Shown here: piece after piece, positions 15,744 through 23,132 of the stretch | How the letters are laid out: the number at the start of each line of letters is the position of its first letter | Position numbering within the stretch: the stretch's first letter is position 1 | DNA from: Pseudomonadota bacterium | GTDB lineage: Bacteria; Desulfobacterota; Binatia; UBA1149 | Length of the DNA: 32,993 bases | Reading direction: 5' to 3' | Assembly (NCBI GenBank): GCA_014382245.1 | Contig: JACNKC010000084.1 | Location: 1 to 32,993 of the forward strand | Notes under the pieces: generated by a model | Told to the model about the DNA's origin: nothing | Databases searched by the model: none | What the model saw: the letters and a program-made list of their open reading frames with translations, nothing else | Program-made: the position numbers and the translations under genes

Positions 15744-17230
15744 CTTACGCGAGCCTCAAGGACAACTGTTCCCCAGGCAACCGGGTCGAGCAGCTGGGCG
15801 GCGGCGATTTCAACGTAGGGAAGTAATATCGCGCCACCGAGGCCCAGTACGAGCGAGAGTGTCACCAGTGCCGCGATGGCAAATGTTCTCACCGGTTCAC
15901 CCTGGACAACGATGGCGTTCTCGGCTTCCTGGCGCCAGAAAGCGTAGCGATAAATCTTCATCATCGAGTAGAGAGTAAGAAAGCTCACCACCAGGCTGAC
16001 CGCAACGACTAAGTGGTTGGCCGCTTCAAGGCCCGAGCGCAGCAACATGAACTTGGCGACGAAGCCGCTCAGCGGCGGTGCCCCGGCCAGCGCCAGGCCT
16101 GCGAACATGAACAAGGTGGCGAGCAGGGGCGAGCCGTCAGCTGCACCGCCGAGAGCCCTCAGGTTGGTCGTGCCGTAGCGTTTTTCCACGGCTCCCGCGA
16201 CGAGAAACAACGAGGTCTTCACCAGTATGTGGTGGATGATGTAGAAGATGCCCCCGGCCAGGGCCAGGGGGGTGTAGATCGCGAGGCCCATGATCATGTA
16301 ACCGATCTGGCTGACTATGTGGTAGGACAGGATACGCTTGAAGTCCCATTGCGACAGCGCACCCAGTACGCCCAGCAGCATGGTCGCGCCGGCCACGAAG
16401 GAGAGTAGCGGCAGCACGAAGGTCGAGCCCGGCGCGAAGAACAGCGTGACAGTGCGAAAGAGCGCGTAGACTCCGACCTTGGTGAGTAGACCGCCGAACA
16501 GCCCCGAAATCACCGTGGGGGGGCCGTAGTAAGCCCGGGGCAGCCAGACGTAGAGTGGAAACAGGGCTCCCTTGATGCCGAAAACAACGAGAAAAATAAC
16601 AGCTATCACCCCTGCCATCCCGGAGTCGGCCAGGGCGGGAAACTTGAAGACCAGGTCGGCCATGTTGAGCGTACCCGTGGCGCCGTAGATCAGGGCGACC
16701 CCGATCAGGAACAGCGCCGAGGACAGCGCGTTGATGACCAGGTATTTGAAGGTCTCCTGCAACTGGTAAGCCTGGCTGCCCAGGGCCATCAAGCCGTAGG
16801 AACTGACCAGCAACACTTCGAACCATACGAAGAGATTAAAAAGGTCCCCCGTCAAAAAAGCGCCGTTCACGCCCATGAGAAGAAACTGGAACAGGGGATA
16901 GAAGAAGTTTTTTTTATGAAGGTCGTCGAGAGACACGCTGGCGAACAGCAGGGTCGCTGTAGAAACCACCATGGTCACTGCCACCATCAGCGCCGACAGC
17001 ATGTCCACCGTGAAGACGATGCCGAAGGGGGCCGGCCAGTTGCCGAACGCGAGAACCTGTATGCCGTCCGCGCGCACGGTTTCTACCAGTGCCAGTGCTA
17101 CGCCGAGAGAGAGGATGTTGCCCGAGATAGCTATTGCCCGCGACAGGGCAGGGCGCGCTTGGGTGAGCATGAGCAGCACACCCGTTGCCATCGGGATCAC
17201 CACCGGCAGCACGCAGAGGTTATTCATCAT
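15740..17230 (-). CDS. mrpD: Mrp/Mnh cation/proton antiporter subunit D
   Basis: 496 residues with about 14 membrane helices, homologous to NuoM/NuoN of complex I. Proton-path residues recognisable from the family include Glu in FVWFEVLLVSSYG and Lys in GIKGALFPLYVWLPRAYYGP. Other family segments: LSHWD-like ALSQWDFKRILSYHIVSQIGYM and HILVKTSLFLVAGAVE. Two ATG codons (17230, 17227) begin the gene, within the end of mrpC (overlap of 11 bases). Forms the ion-translocating core with MrpA. Confidence 0.96.
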   Translation of the reverse strand: MMNNLCVLPVVIPMATGVLLMLTQARPALSRAIAISGNILSLGVALALVETVRADGIQVLAFGNWPAPFGIVFTVDMLSALMVAVTMVVSTATLLFASVSLDDLHKKNFFYPLFQFLLMGVNGAFLTGDLFNLFVWFEVLLVSSYGLMALGSQAYQLQETFKYLVINALSSALFLIGVALIYGATGTLNMADLVFKFPALADSGMAGVIAVIFLVVFGIKGALFPLYVWLPRAYYGPPTVISGLFGGLLTKVGVYALFRTVTLFFAPGSTFVLPLLSFVAGATMLLGVLGALSQWDFKRILSYHIVSQIGYMIMGLAIYTPLALAGGIFYIIHHILVKTSLFLVAGAVEKRYGTTNLRALGGAADGSPLLATLFMFAGLALAGAPPLSGFVAKFMLLRSGLEAANHLVVAVSLVVSFLTLYSMMKIYRYAFWRQEAENAIVVQGEPVRTFAIAALVTLSLVLGLGGAILLPYVEIAAAQLLDPVAWGTVVLEARVR

Positions 17231-17561
17231 CCAGCCTTCCGTGCAGGTCTTCGAGGTCGTCGCTCAGCTGGGACTGGTAGCTGGCAAAGGCCAGCGTCAG
17301 CAACAGCGCAGTTACCCCGAAGCCGATGACAATGGCGGTGAGAATAAGGGCCTGGGGCAGGGGGTCGACGATCGCCGCACTGCCGTGACCGAGGATAGGC
17401 GCGGCTCCCGGACCGAGGCCGCCGCTGGCCAGCAGCGCGAGGTTCACGCCGTTGGAAAGCAGTCCCAGCCCGATGACAACGCGCAGGAGAGTACGGTCAA
17501 GTAAGAGATAGACGCCGCAAGTGATGAACACGGCTACCACGGTGAGCACGGCTAAATGCAT
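17220..17561 (-). CDS. mrpC: Mrp/Mnh cation/proton antiporter subunit C
   Basis: 113 residues, three helices, NuoK-like: CGVYLLLDRTLLRVVIGLGL and NGVNLALL near the N-terminus, and DPLPQALILTAIVIGFGVTA, the strongest signature. The start ATG shares one base with the mrpB stop (TAATG). The hydrophilic C-terminal tail overlaps mrpD. Confidence 0.95.
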   Translation of the reverse strand: MHLAVLTVVAVFITCGVYLLLDRTLLRVVIGLGLLSNGVNLALLASGGLGPGAAPILGHGSAAIVDPLPQALILTAIVIGFGVTALLLTLAFASYQSQLSDDLEDLHGRLDDE

Positions 17562-17977
17562 TAACGTCTCTCCGTTAGGGCGTGGAGTACGGTCACTACG
17601 TTGCCCACCACGACGATGTAAACCCCGAGATCAAAGAGCGCGGCGCTTGCCAGTTCGATTGATCCCAACAGTGGTAGATTGATAAAACCGAAGCTGTGGG
17701 TGAAGAAAGGCCAGCCCAGCAAGGTCGGCACGATAGCAGTGAGCAGGGCCAGGCCGAGTCCAGCCGCGACGACATAAAGAAAAGTCGGGCGTCCGGTTTT
17801 CCTGTTTCCGTGCCCGTGGACGAGAAGTCCGAGGAGAACCGCTACGGCGGTCACGAGGCCGGCAATAAAGCCGCCGCCCGGGGCGTTATGGCCCTTGAGG
17901 AAAAGTACAACGGCGAAGAGGAAGAGAACCGGCCGCGTGATACGGACGGCGGTAGCGAGTATCAACGAATCGTTCAC
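17561..17977 (-). CDS. mrpB: Mrp/Mnh cation/proton antiporter subunit B
   Basis: 138 residues with four helices and the characteristic segments GHNAPGGGFIAGLVTA and LFDLGVYIVVVGNVVTVL. Subunit of the antiporter membrane arm. It overlaps mrpA by 4 bases and mrpC by one. Confidence 0.95.
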   Translation of the reverse strand: MNDSLILATAVRITRPVLFLFAVVLFLKGHNAPGGGFIAGLVTAVAVLLGLLVHGHGNRKTGRPTFLYVVAAGLGLALLTAIVPTLLGWPFFTHSFGFINLPLLGSIELASAALFDLGVYIVVVGNVVTVLHALTERR

Positions 17978-20250
17978 CTGCCCGCCTCTTTTTCGCTGAG
18001 CAGTTTAATGATGGCGTAGCAGGCGATAGCCGCCACTCCCAGCACTGTAATTTCGCCGAGTGTGTCGAGGGCCCTGAAGTCGACCAGGATAACATTGACC
18101 ACGTTATGACCGCCGGCAGCATCGACGCTTTTCTCAACAAAAAACGAAGAAATTGGTTCAGCTACTCGTTGGGAACGCGAGGCTGCGAGCAACAAGGCAG
18201 TTCCAAGTCCGGCTGCCACGGCGAGCACGGCGTGCAGGGGGCGCGCTCGCCGGACACGATCAACCTGGTAGGGCGGCAGGAAAGCGAACACGGCCAGGAA
18301 CAGCGGCACGGAGATCGTCTCGACCATGATCTGGGTGAGGGCCAGGTCGGGCGCAGCCGAAAGCGCAAACATGAGTGCCAGTGAGAAACCGGACGCTCCC
18401 AGCGCGAGGATGGCTGCCAGTCTAGTACGCGCTTTGAGCGTCGCGAGCGCTGCCAGGATAGCCGTTGCACAGACAGCAAGGTCCCAGGGGCCAGCGTGAC
18501 GGGAAGACCAGCCGTCCTGTATAACGAATCCCTGGCTGGCGGCGACCACGGCGACGCCTACGATAACCGTCAGCAGGATCACCGAACAGTATCGCCAGAG
18601 AATTCCACTCATGTACGAGGCGGTAAGGCGTCGGGCCCGGGTTTCTAATTGCTCAAGGGCGTGGTCGTACACGCGGTCCGCGATAAGGGTAGACGCGGGA
18701 GGTACTCGCTTCTGCCACCAGCCCCACCACAGGGCCAGGCCCATGGAAACGGCGAAGGCGCTGGTCCACAAGGAGGGACCGGCGCCGTGCCAGACAGCAA
18801 AATGGCCCGTCACGGAGCTCCCGGTTGCGGCCAGGGTCGCCGCCGCCACAGGGGCTCCAACCAGCTGGTCGGGAAAAATACCGAGACCAACGGTAGCGGC
18901 GACCAGCAGGGCGGGGGGTAACAACAGCGAAAGCGAAGGATCCTGGCCGCGTGGGCCGTCAGGTCTGCGTCCTGCGGCGAGGCCAGCCGCCAGCGCAAAG
19001 CAGTAAGCAGCCGTGAGAACCGCGCCGGCCACTGCCAGCAGGGCTAACAATGGGTGCCCGTTCAGCAGGTGGTCGAGAAACAGCTCCTTGGACACGAAAC
19101 CACCCATGGGTGGTACACCGGCCATCGAAAGCGCCGCCAGGGCAATAAGAAGCCACGTGAAGGGCATGTTTCGCCGCAATGGCCCCATCAAGGACAGGTC
19201 CCGGGTGTGCAGCTCGTGTTCGAGTACGCCGACGAGAAGGAACAACGCTCCCTTGAAGCACGCGTGGTTGAGAAGATGGAGGAGGCCGGCCGCCGTTGTG
19301 TCGGGCTCAGCAGGAGCGAGCAGCACCAGGATCAATCCGAGTTGGCTCACGGTCGAGAAGGCCAGCAAGGCCTTGAGATCTTTCTGCCTCAGCGCCAGCC
19401 AGCCGCACCAGGTCATCGTGAGCAACCCGAACAGGGCCAGGGTCGGGGTCCACAGGGGCACAACGCTCAGCAGTGGCCCGAGGCGGGCTACCATGAACAA
19501 GCCGGCCTTGACCATCGTGGCGGCGTGTAGAAAAGCACTGACCGGCGTCGGTGCTTCCATGGCCGAAGGCAGCCAGAGGTGGAAAGGTAGTTGGGCCGAT
19601 TTGGTCAATACGCCGGCAATGATGAGGAGCACAGCCGGGGTGGCCCAGGGATTGGCTGCCAGCAGCGCTCCGCGTTCAGCCAGAACGGCTATCTCGAAGC
19701 TGCCGCAGACGATGCCGACCATGATAAAGCCCAGCAACATCGCGAGTCCGCCGCTGCCAGTTACCACCAGTGCCTTGAGCGCCCCGTAGCGAGAGCGCTC
19801 GCGGTGGTGCCAGAAGCCGATGAGCAGAAAGGACGAAAAACTCGTCATTTCCCAGAACACGAACAAGGCCATGAGATTCGACGACAGCACCACGCCGAGC
19901 ATCGAGCCCGTGAACAACATGAGAAAACTGAAGAAGCGCGGGAAATTCTCGTTGCTATCGAGGTAGCTGGTGGCAAAGGCCGCAACCAGGAAGCCGACCC
20001 CCGTGATGAGCAGGGCAAAGAACAGCGCGAGCGGGTCAGCGTGCAGCGAAAAAGACAAGCCGAGTGGTCCAATCCAGGGGAGGGCGACGGTGGCCGGAGA
20101 CGCTCCCAGGGCTACCGAGACAAAACAGGCAAAAGCCCCGGCGCAGGCAGCGGCACTGAGTAAGCCCGCGCGGCGATCAGGACGGCGAAACAGCAGCAGG
20201 ATGGGGGAAACAACAAAGGGCAGGGCGGCTGCAAGAAAAACTGCTGGCAT
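17974..20250 (-). CDS. mrpA: Mrp/Mnh cation/proton antiporter subunit A
   Basis: 758 residues, the largest subunit, homologous to NuoL. N-terminal part: FVFWEMTSFSSFLLIGFWHH with the conserved Glu, then VLTKSAQLPFHLWLPSAMEA and PTPVSAFLHAATMVKAGLF with the conserved Lys and His residues. The C-terminal part carries the MrpA-specific extension: ALSAAPDLALTQIMVETISV and, at the end, a MrpB-like piece (VDFRALDTLGEITVLGVAAI). Likely exchanges cytoplasmic Na+ (or K+) for external H+ and so serves sodium and pH balance. No ribosome site is visible before ATG 20250; nadA ends only 27 bases upstream, so reinitiation on a shared mRNA is plausible. Confidence 0.96.
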   Translation of the reverse strand: MPAVFLAAALPFVVSPILLLFRRPDRRAGLLSAAACAGAFACFVSVALGASPATVALPWIGPLGLSFSLHADPLALFFALLITGVGFLVAAFATSYLDSNENFPRFFSFLMLFTGSMLGVVLSSNLMALFVFWEMTSFSSFLLIGFWHHRERSRYGALKALVVTGSGGLAMLLGFIMVGIVCGSFEIAVLAERGALLAANPWATPAVLLIIAGVLTKSAQLPFHLWLPSAMEAPTPVSAFLHAATMVKAGLFMVARLGPLLSVVPLWTPTLALFGLLTMTWCGWLALRQKDLKALLAFSTVSQLGLILVLLAPAEPDTTAAGLLHLLNHACFKGALFLLVGVLEHELHTRDLSLMGPLRRNMPFTWLLIALAALSMAGVPPMGGFVSKELFLDHLLNGHPLLALLAVAGAVLTAAYCFALAAGLAAGRRPDGPRGQDPSLSLLLPPALLVAATVGLGIFPDQLVGAPVAAATLAATGSSVTGHFAVWHGAGPSLWTSAFAVSMGLALWWGWWQKRVPPASTLIADRVYDHALEQLETRARRLTASYMSGILWRYCSVILLTVIVGVAVVAASQGFVIQDGWSSRHAGPWDLAVCATAILAALATLKARTRLAAILALGASGFSLALMFALSAAPDLALTQIMVETISVPLFLAVFAFLPPYQVDRVRRARPLHAVLAVAAGLGTALLLAASRSQRVAEPISSFFVEKSVDAAGGHNVVNVILVDFRALDTLGEITVLGVAAIACYAIIKLLSEKEAGR

Positions 20251-20277
20251 GTTGGATATCGGTTTGAGCTGACAGTC

Positions 20278-21249
20278 TCAGCCCAGCTCGAACATCCTTT
20301 CGACAGACGAGCGAGCCGCGTTGCAAAGTTCGTCGGTCAGTTTGACCTCGTCCCGGCCTTCCACCAGCGCATCCCGTGTCCCTTCCAGGGTGATCATCTT
20401 CATGTACTTGCACAACTGGCAGGATTTAAAGAATCGCTTGTCTGGAACCTCGAGCAGTAGACGGTCGGAAAGGCCGCACTCGGTAACTACGAGAAAATCC
20501 TTGGCGGCGTCTTCCCGAGCGAATTTCATCATGCCACTGGTGCTTAGAACCGCGTCTGCTAACTCGAGCACGTCCTCGCGGCACTCGGGGTGGGCAATGA
20601 CGCGAATGTCTGGCCTCGCGCGACGGACTTCCTCTACCTGCTCGGGGTTGATCTGGTGGTGAACGTAGCAGTTCCCCTCCCAGGCGATGATGTTCTTGCT
20701 GGTATTACGGGCAACATAGGCGGCAAGGTTTTCGTCCGGAACAAAAAGGATGTTGTTACTGTCTACCGACTCCACGACCTTGATCGCGTTCGACGATGTG
20801 CAGCAGACGTCGGTCACCGCCTTGACCTCGGCCGTCGTGTTAACGTAAGAGATCACCACCAGGTCGGGATACTGCTGGCGCAATTCATCCCGCATTTCCA
20901 CGAGGCTTTCGGCGTCGACGCTCTCCGCCAGGGAGCATCCAGCATTGGAATCGGGGATCAGGATGCGTTTTTCGGGCGAAAGAATCTTGGCCGTCTCGGC
21001 CATGAAGTGCACCCCGCAGAAGACTATCGTCTCCTGTTCAACTTGCGCTCCGCGCTTTGCCAGCTCAAGTGAATCCCCGACGAAATCGGCAACTTCGAAA
21101 ATCTCGGGCCGCTGGTAGTTGTGGGCAAGTATTACTGCGTCTTTTTCGCGCTTGAGCTGGGTAATTTCCTCGACCAGGCGTTGGATATCGGCGCAGCGTT
21201 CACGCGAGTAAAGATCCGGCTGATCGAGCACAGTGAATTGCTCGAACAA
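20278..21249 (-). CDS. nadA: Quinolinate synthase A
   Basis: Condenses iminoaspartate with dihydroxyacetone phosphate to quinolinate in NAD synthesis, using a 4Fe-4S cluster. Family segments: AVILAHNYQRPEIFEVADF, DFVGDSLELA, FCGVHFMAETAKILSPEK, PDSNAGCSLAES, SYVNTTAEVKA, CTSSNA, WEGNCYVHH and HPECREDVLELAD. Cluster Cys candidates lie in FCGVHF, HPEC and KSCQLCKY. I place the start at TTG 21249 (AAGGA 10 bases upstream), giving 323 residues; GTG 21231 is also possible. The frame is open further to TTG 21399, but that ~50-residue Pro-rich extension is not family-like and would remove the spacer to the divergent gene. nadB and nadC are not in the window. Confidence 0.95.
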   Translation of the reverse strand: MFEQFTVLDQPDLYSRERCADIQRLVEEITQLKREKDAVILAHNYQRPEIFEVADFVGDSLELAKRGAQVEQETIVFCGVHFMAETAKILSPEKRILIPDSNAGCSLAESVDAESLVEMRDELRQQYPDLVVISYVNTTAEVKAVTDVCCTSSNAIKVVESVDSNNILFVPDENLAAYVARNTSKNIIAWEGNCYVHHQINPEQVEEVRRARPDIRVIAHPECREDVLELADAVLSTSGMMKFAREDAAKDFLVVTECGLSDRLLLEVPDKRFFKSCQLCKYMKMITLEGTRDALVEGRDEVKLTDELCNAARSSVERMFELG

Positions 21250-21300
21250 CGCGCCGCTGTCCTTGGCGTTTCCTGTTTTGGCTTGCACCCTCGGCCTCGC

Positions 21301-21329
21301 TGGCACCGCGAGGGCGCAAGCGGGATAAT
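21301..21329 (+). promoter_or_regulatory. Weak candidate promoter for the small unknown gene
   Basis: TGGCAC (21301-21306), 17 bases, GATAAT (21324-21329). The -10 is good, the -35 poor. The same block read on the minus strand gives CATTAT, a possible -10 for nadA, so this ~150-base gap may hold divergent promoters. Confidence 0.25.
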
Positions 21330-21400
21330 GCTGCGCCGGGGGTGGTGTCGGGTCAAGCCGCAGCAGCCCAGCAGGCTTCACCGCGACAGGGGGACCCAAG

Positions 21401-21637
21401 TTGAGTGACGAAGCAATCTCAATGCTGGAAAAAATGATCAGACAACAGGAAGCGCGGGTGCTTGATATGGCACGCCGGTTGAAGCCGGGCCTTACGGCCG
21501 ATGATCTTAAAAACCCGCACGACTTTCCCGAGCTGGCCCTGGACGCTCGCTTCGCGTTTGAGGACGGGCAGACAGCCGGCCTCAGGGCCGCCCAGGCCGC
21601 GATAAGGGCGATGCAGGCCGATCAACGCGAGCGCTGA
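21401..21637 (+). CDS. Small helical protein of unknown function
   Basis: 78 residues from TTG 21401, preceded by AGGGGG about 8 bases upstream; ATG 21422 is an alternative. Predominantly helical and charged, with no membrane segment. The middle reads GLTADDLKNPHDFPELALDA then FEDGQTAGLRAAQAAI, a patterned stretch that looks conserved, but I do not recognise the family. The last 16 bases overlap the end of the convergent queG gene. Supported as a gene by its ribosome site, typical codon use and the lack of any other reading of the stretch. Function unknown. Confidence 0.7.
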   Translation: MSDEAISMLEKMIRQQEARVLDMARRLKPGLTADDLKNPHDFPELALDARFAFEDGQTAGLRAAQAAIRAMQADQRER

Positions 21638-22758
21638 AGCGGCGCCGCCGGGCAGACAGACCTCGCGAGTTCTATTTCGGCCTGTACCGGAGCTGCCTGG
21701 GTTTTTGCTGACCGGTTGAGCGCCGCCCGGGCCTCGCCGCTTTGCAGTTGCCCCAGGGCCCACGCGGAGTGGGCCCTGACGAGCTCGTCGCGGTCGCTTG
21801 CCAGGGCTACCGCCAGAGGGCCGACAGCAGCCTTGTTGCCACTGTTACCCAGGGCCACTGCTGCGTTGCGGGCAAGCCCCCTCCGCTTGGCTCGGAGCAC
21901 GGCGCTGCCGCGATAACGATCGCGGAAGTCGTCTTCGCTGAGCTTCAGTAGTTCGATCAGCGATGGATATAGAAATTCCCCCAGTGAGTCTTCGGCCCTG
22001 AGCGCGGGGCCCCAGGGGCAGGCCAGTTGGCAGAGGTCACAGCCAAAGACCCAGTTATCCACCAGCGGGCGCAGGTGCAGGGGCAAGGGCCCACGGAGCT
22101 CTATGGTCAGGTAAGAGATGCAGCGGTCCGCCTGGATCGTGGGGCCGTTGTCCAGGGCACCCGTTGGGCACGAGGGCAGGCAGGCTCGGCAGCTCCCGCA
22201 GTGATCAGCCTGGAAAGGCGGGTCGGGTTCTATCAAGGCGGTGGTAATCACGACACCGAGCATGACCCAGGAGCCAGCCTCGCGGGTGAGGATGTTGGTG
22301 TTGTGTCCAAACCAGCCGAGGCCAGCGCGGCGGGCGAAATCCTTCTCCAGCAAGGGTCCCGCGTCTACCTGCCAACGGAGGTCGCCGGGAGCCAGGCGTT
22401 GCAGCTGTTCTGTGAATGACTCGAGTTTGCGGCCCATTGCATGATGGTAGTCCTCACCCGCCGCGTAGGAGGCGATGCGTCCCTTCAAGGAGAATCGCCA
22501 GTCGATGGGTGGCGGCGGCGGCGCCGCACAGGGCAACGCGAGCACGACAACGGTGGCGGCGCCCGCCAACAGTGAGCCGGGGTCTACCCGCAGATCCTGG
22601 TCGCGCTCAAGGTAGTCCATGAAACCGTGTCGTTCAGAGCTGATCCATTGCTCGAGGAGCGAAATCGCCGGCAGGGACACCGCGTTACTGAATCCACAGG
22701 CGCTGAAACCGTTTTCGACGGCTGCGCCGCGTATCTTTTCTTTCAAATCAGGGGGCAC
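21622..22758 (-). CDS. queG: Epoxyqueuosine reductase
   Basis: Final step of queuosine synthesis: cobalamin- and Fe-S-dependent reduction of epoxyqueuosine on tRNA. 378 residues from GTG 22758. Family pattern: RIASYAAGEDYH near 94-105, VDAGPLLEKDFARRAGLGW with the candidate catalytic Asp132, and two 4Fe-4S motifs: Cys187, Cys190, Cys193, Cys197 (CGSCRACLPSC) and Cys213, Cys240, Cys243, Cys247 (CDLCQLACP). The C-terminal ~100 residues resemble HEAT-type repeats (AALGNSGNKAAVGPLAVAL), as in studied QueG. An unusual Pro run (about 79-84) sits in the N-terminal domain. It acts after QueA, encoded 15 kb away. No ribosome site is obvious before the GTG; iscA diverges 35 bases away. Confidence 0.95.
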   Translation of the reverse strand: MPPDLKEKIRGAAVENGFSACGFSNAVSLPAISLLEQWISSERHGFMDYLERDQDLRVDPGSLLAGAATVVVLALPCAAPPPPPIDWRFSLKGRIASYAAGEDYHHAMGRKLESFTEQLQRLAPGDLRWQVDAGPLLEKDFARRAGLGWFGHNTNILTREAGSWVMLGVVITTALIEPDPPFQADHCGSCRACLPSCPTGALDNGPTIQADRCISYLTIELRGPLPLHLRPLVDNWVFGCDLCQLACPWGPALRAEDSLGEFLYPSLIELLKLSEDDFRDRYRGSAVLRAKRRGLARNAAVALGNSGNKAAVGPLAVALASDRDELVRAHSAWALGQLQSGEARAALNRSAKTQAAPVQAEIELARSVCPAAPLQRSR

Positions 22759-22759
22759 G

Positions 22760-22787
22760 TTGACAGGGCCTGAAACAGGCCTACAAT
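22760..22787 (+). promoter_or_regulatory. Near-consensus promoter of iscA with palindromic spacer
   Basis: TTGACA (22760-22765), 16 bases, TACAAT (22782-22787). Only six bases separate the -10 from ATG 22794, so transcription should start at or next to the ATG, giving a leaderless mRNA. The spacer holds the inverted repeat GGCCTG-AAA-CAGGCC (22767-22781), a possible operator. Confidence 0.7.
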
Positions 22788-22793
22788 TACAGT

Positions 22794-23132
22794 ATGTCGG
22801 ACAACTTCGTAACTCTCAGCGAGGCCGCGGCCATCCATATCAAGGAAAACATGGCAGGGAAGGCCAGCCCTGTCAGTGGACTGCGCCTGGGGGTAACAAA
22901 TGGCGGCTGCTCGGGCTACGAATACAACCTGGCCTTCGTGGCGGGGCCCGGCGAGGGCGACCTCGAGGTGAGCAGTCAAGGTGTCGCCATTTACGTCCAA
23001 GCCGACGCTGTCGATCTCCTGCGGGGCCTGAAGCTTGACTGGGTTGATGGTCTTCACGGCGCTGGTCTGAAATTTCTCAATCCCGGTGCCACCGCGACCT
23101 GCGGCTGCGGAACGTCGTTCTCTGTTTCCTGA
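22794..23132 (+). CDS. A-type iron-sulfur carrier (IscA/ErpA/HesB family)
   Basis: 112 residues. The three conserved cysteines of A-type carriers are present: Cys39 in NGGCSGYEYNL and Cys103/Cys105 in NPGATATCGCGTSFSV. Such proteins receive and pass Fe-S clusters to targets; several Fe-S enzymes are encoded nearby (QueG, NadA, family 4 UDG). No isc or suf cluster genes adjoin it, so it is a stand-alone carrier. There is no ribosome site before ATG 22794, which fits the leaderless promoter seen directly upstream. The specific orthology (IscA versus ErpA) cannot be decided here. Confidence 0.92.
   Translation: MSDNFVTLSEAAAIHIKENMAGKASPVSGLRLGVTNGGCSGYEYNLAFVAGPGEGDLEVSSQGVAIYVQADAVDLLRGLKLDWVDGLHGAGLKFLNPGATATCGCGTSFSVS

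Noticed and set aside
16137..16826. 229-codon minus-strand open frame inside mrpD
   Set aside because: Other-frame shadow of mrpD, which shows all family motifs in its own frame.
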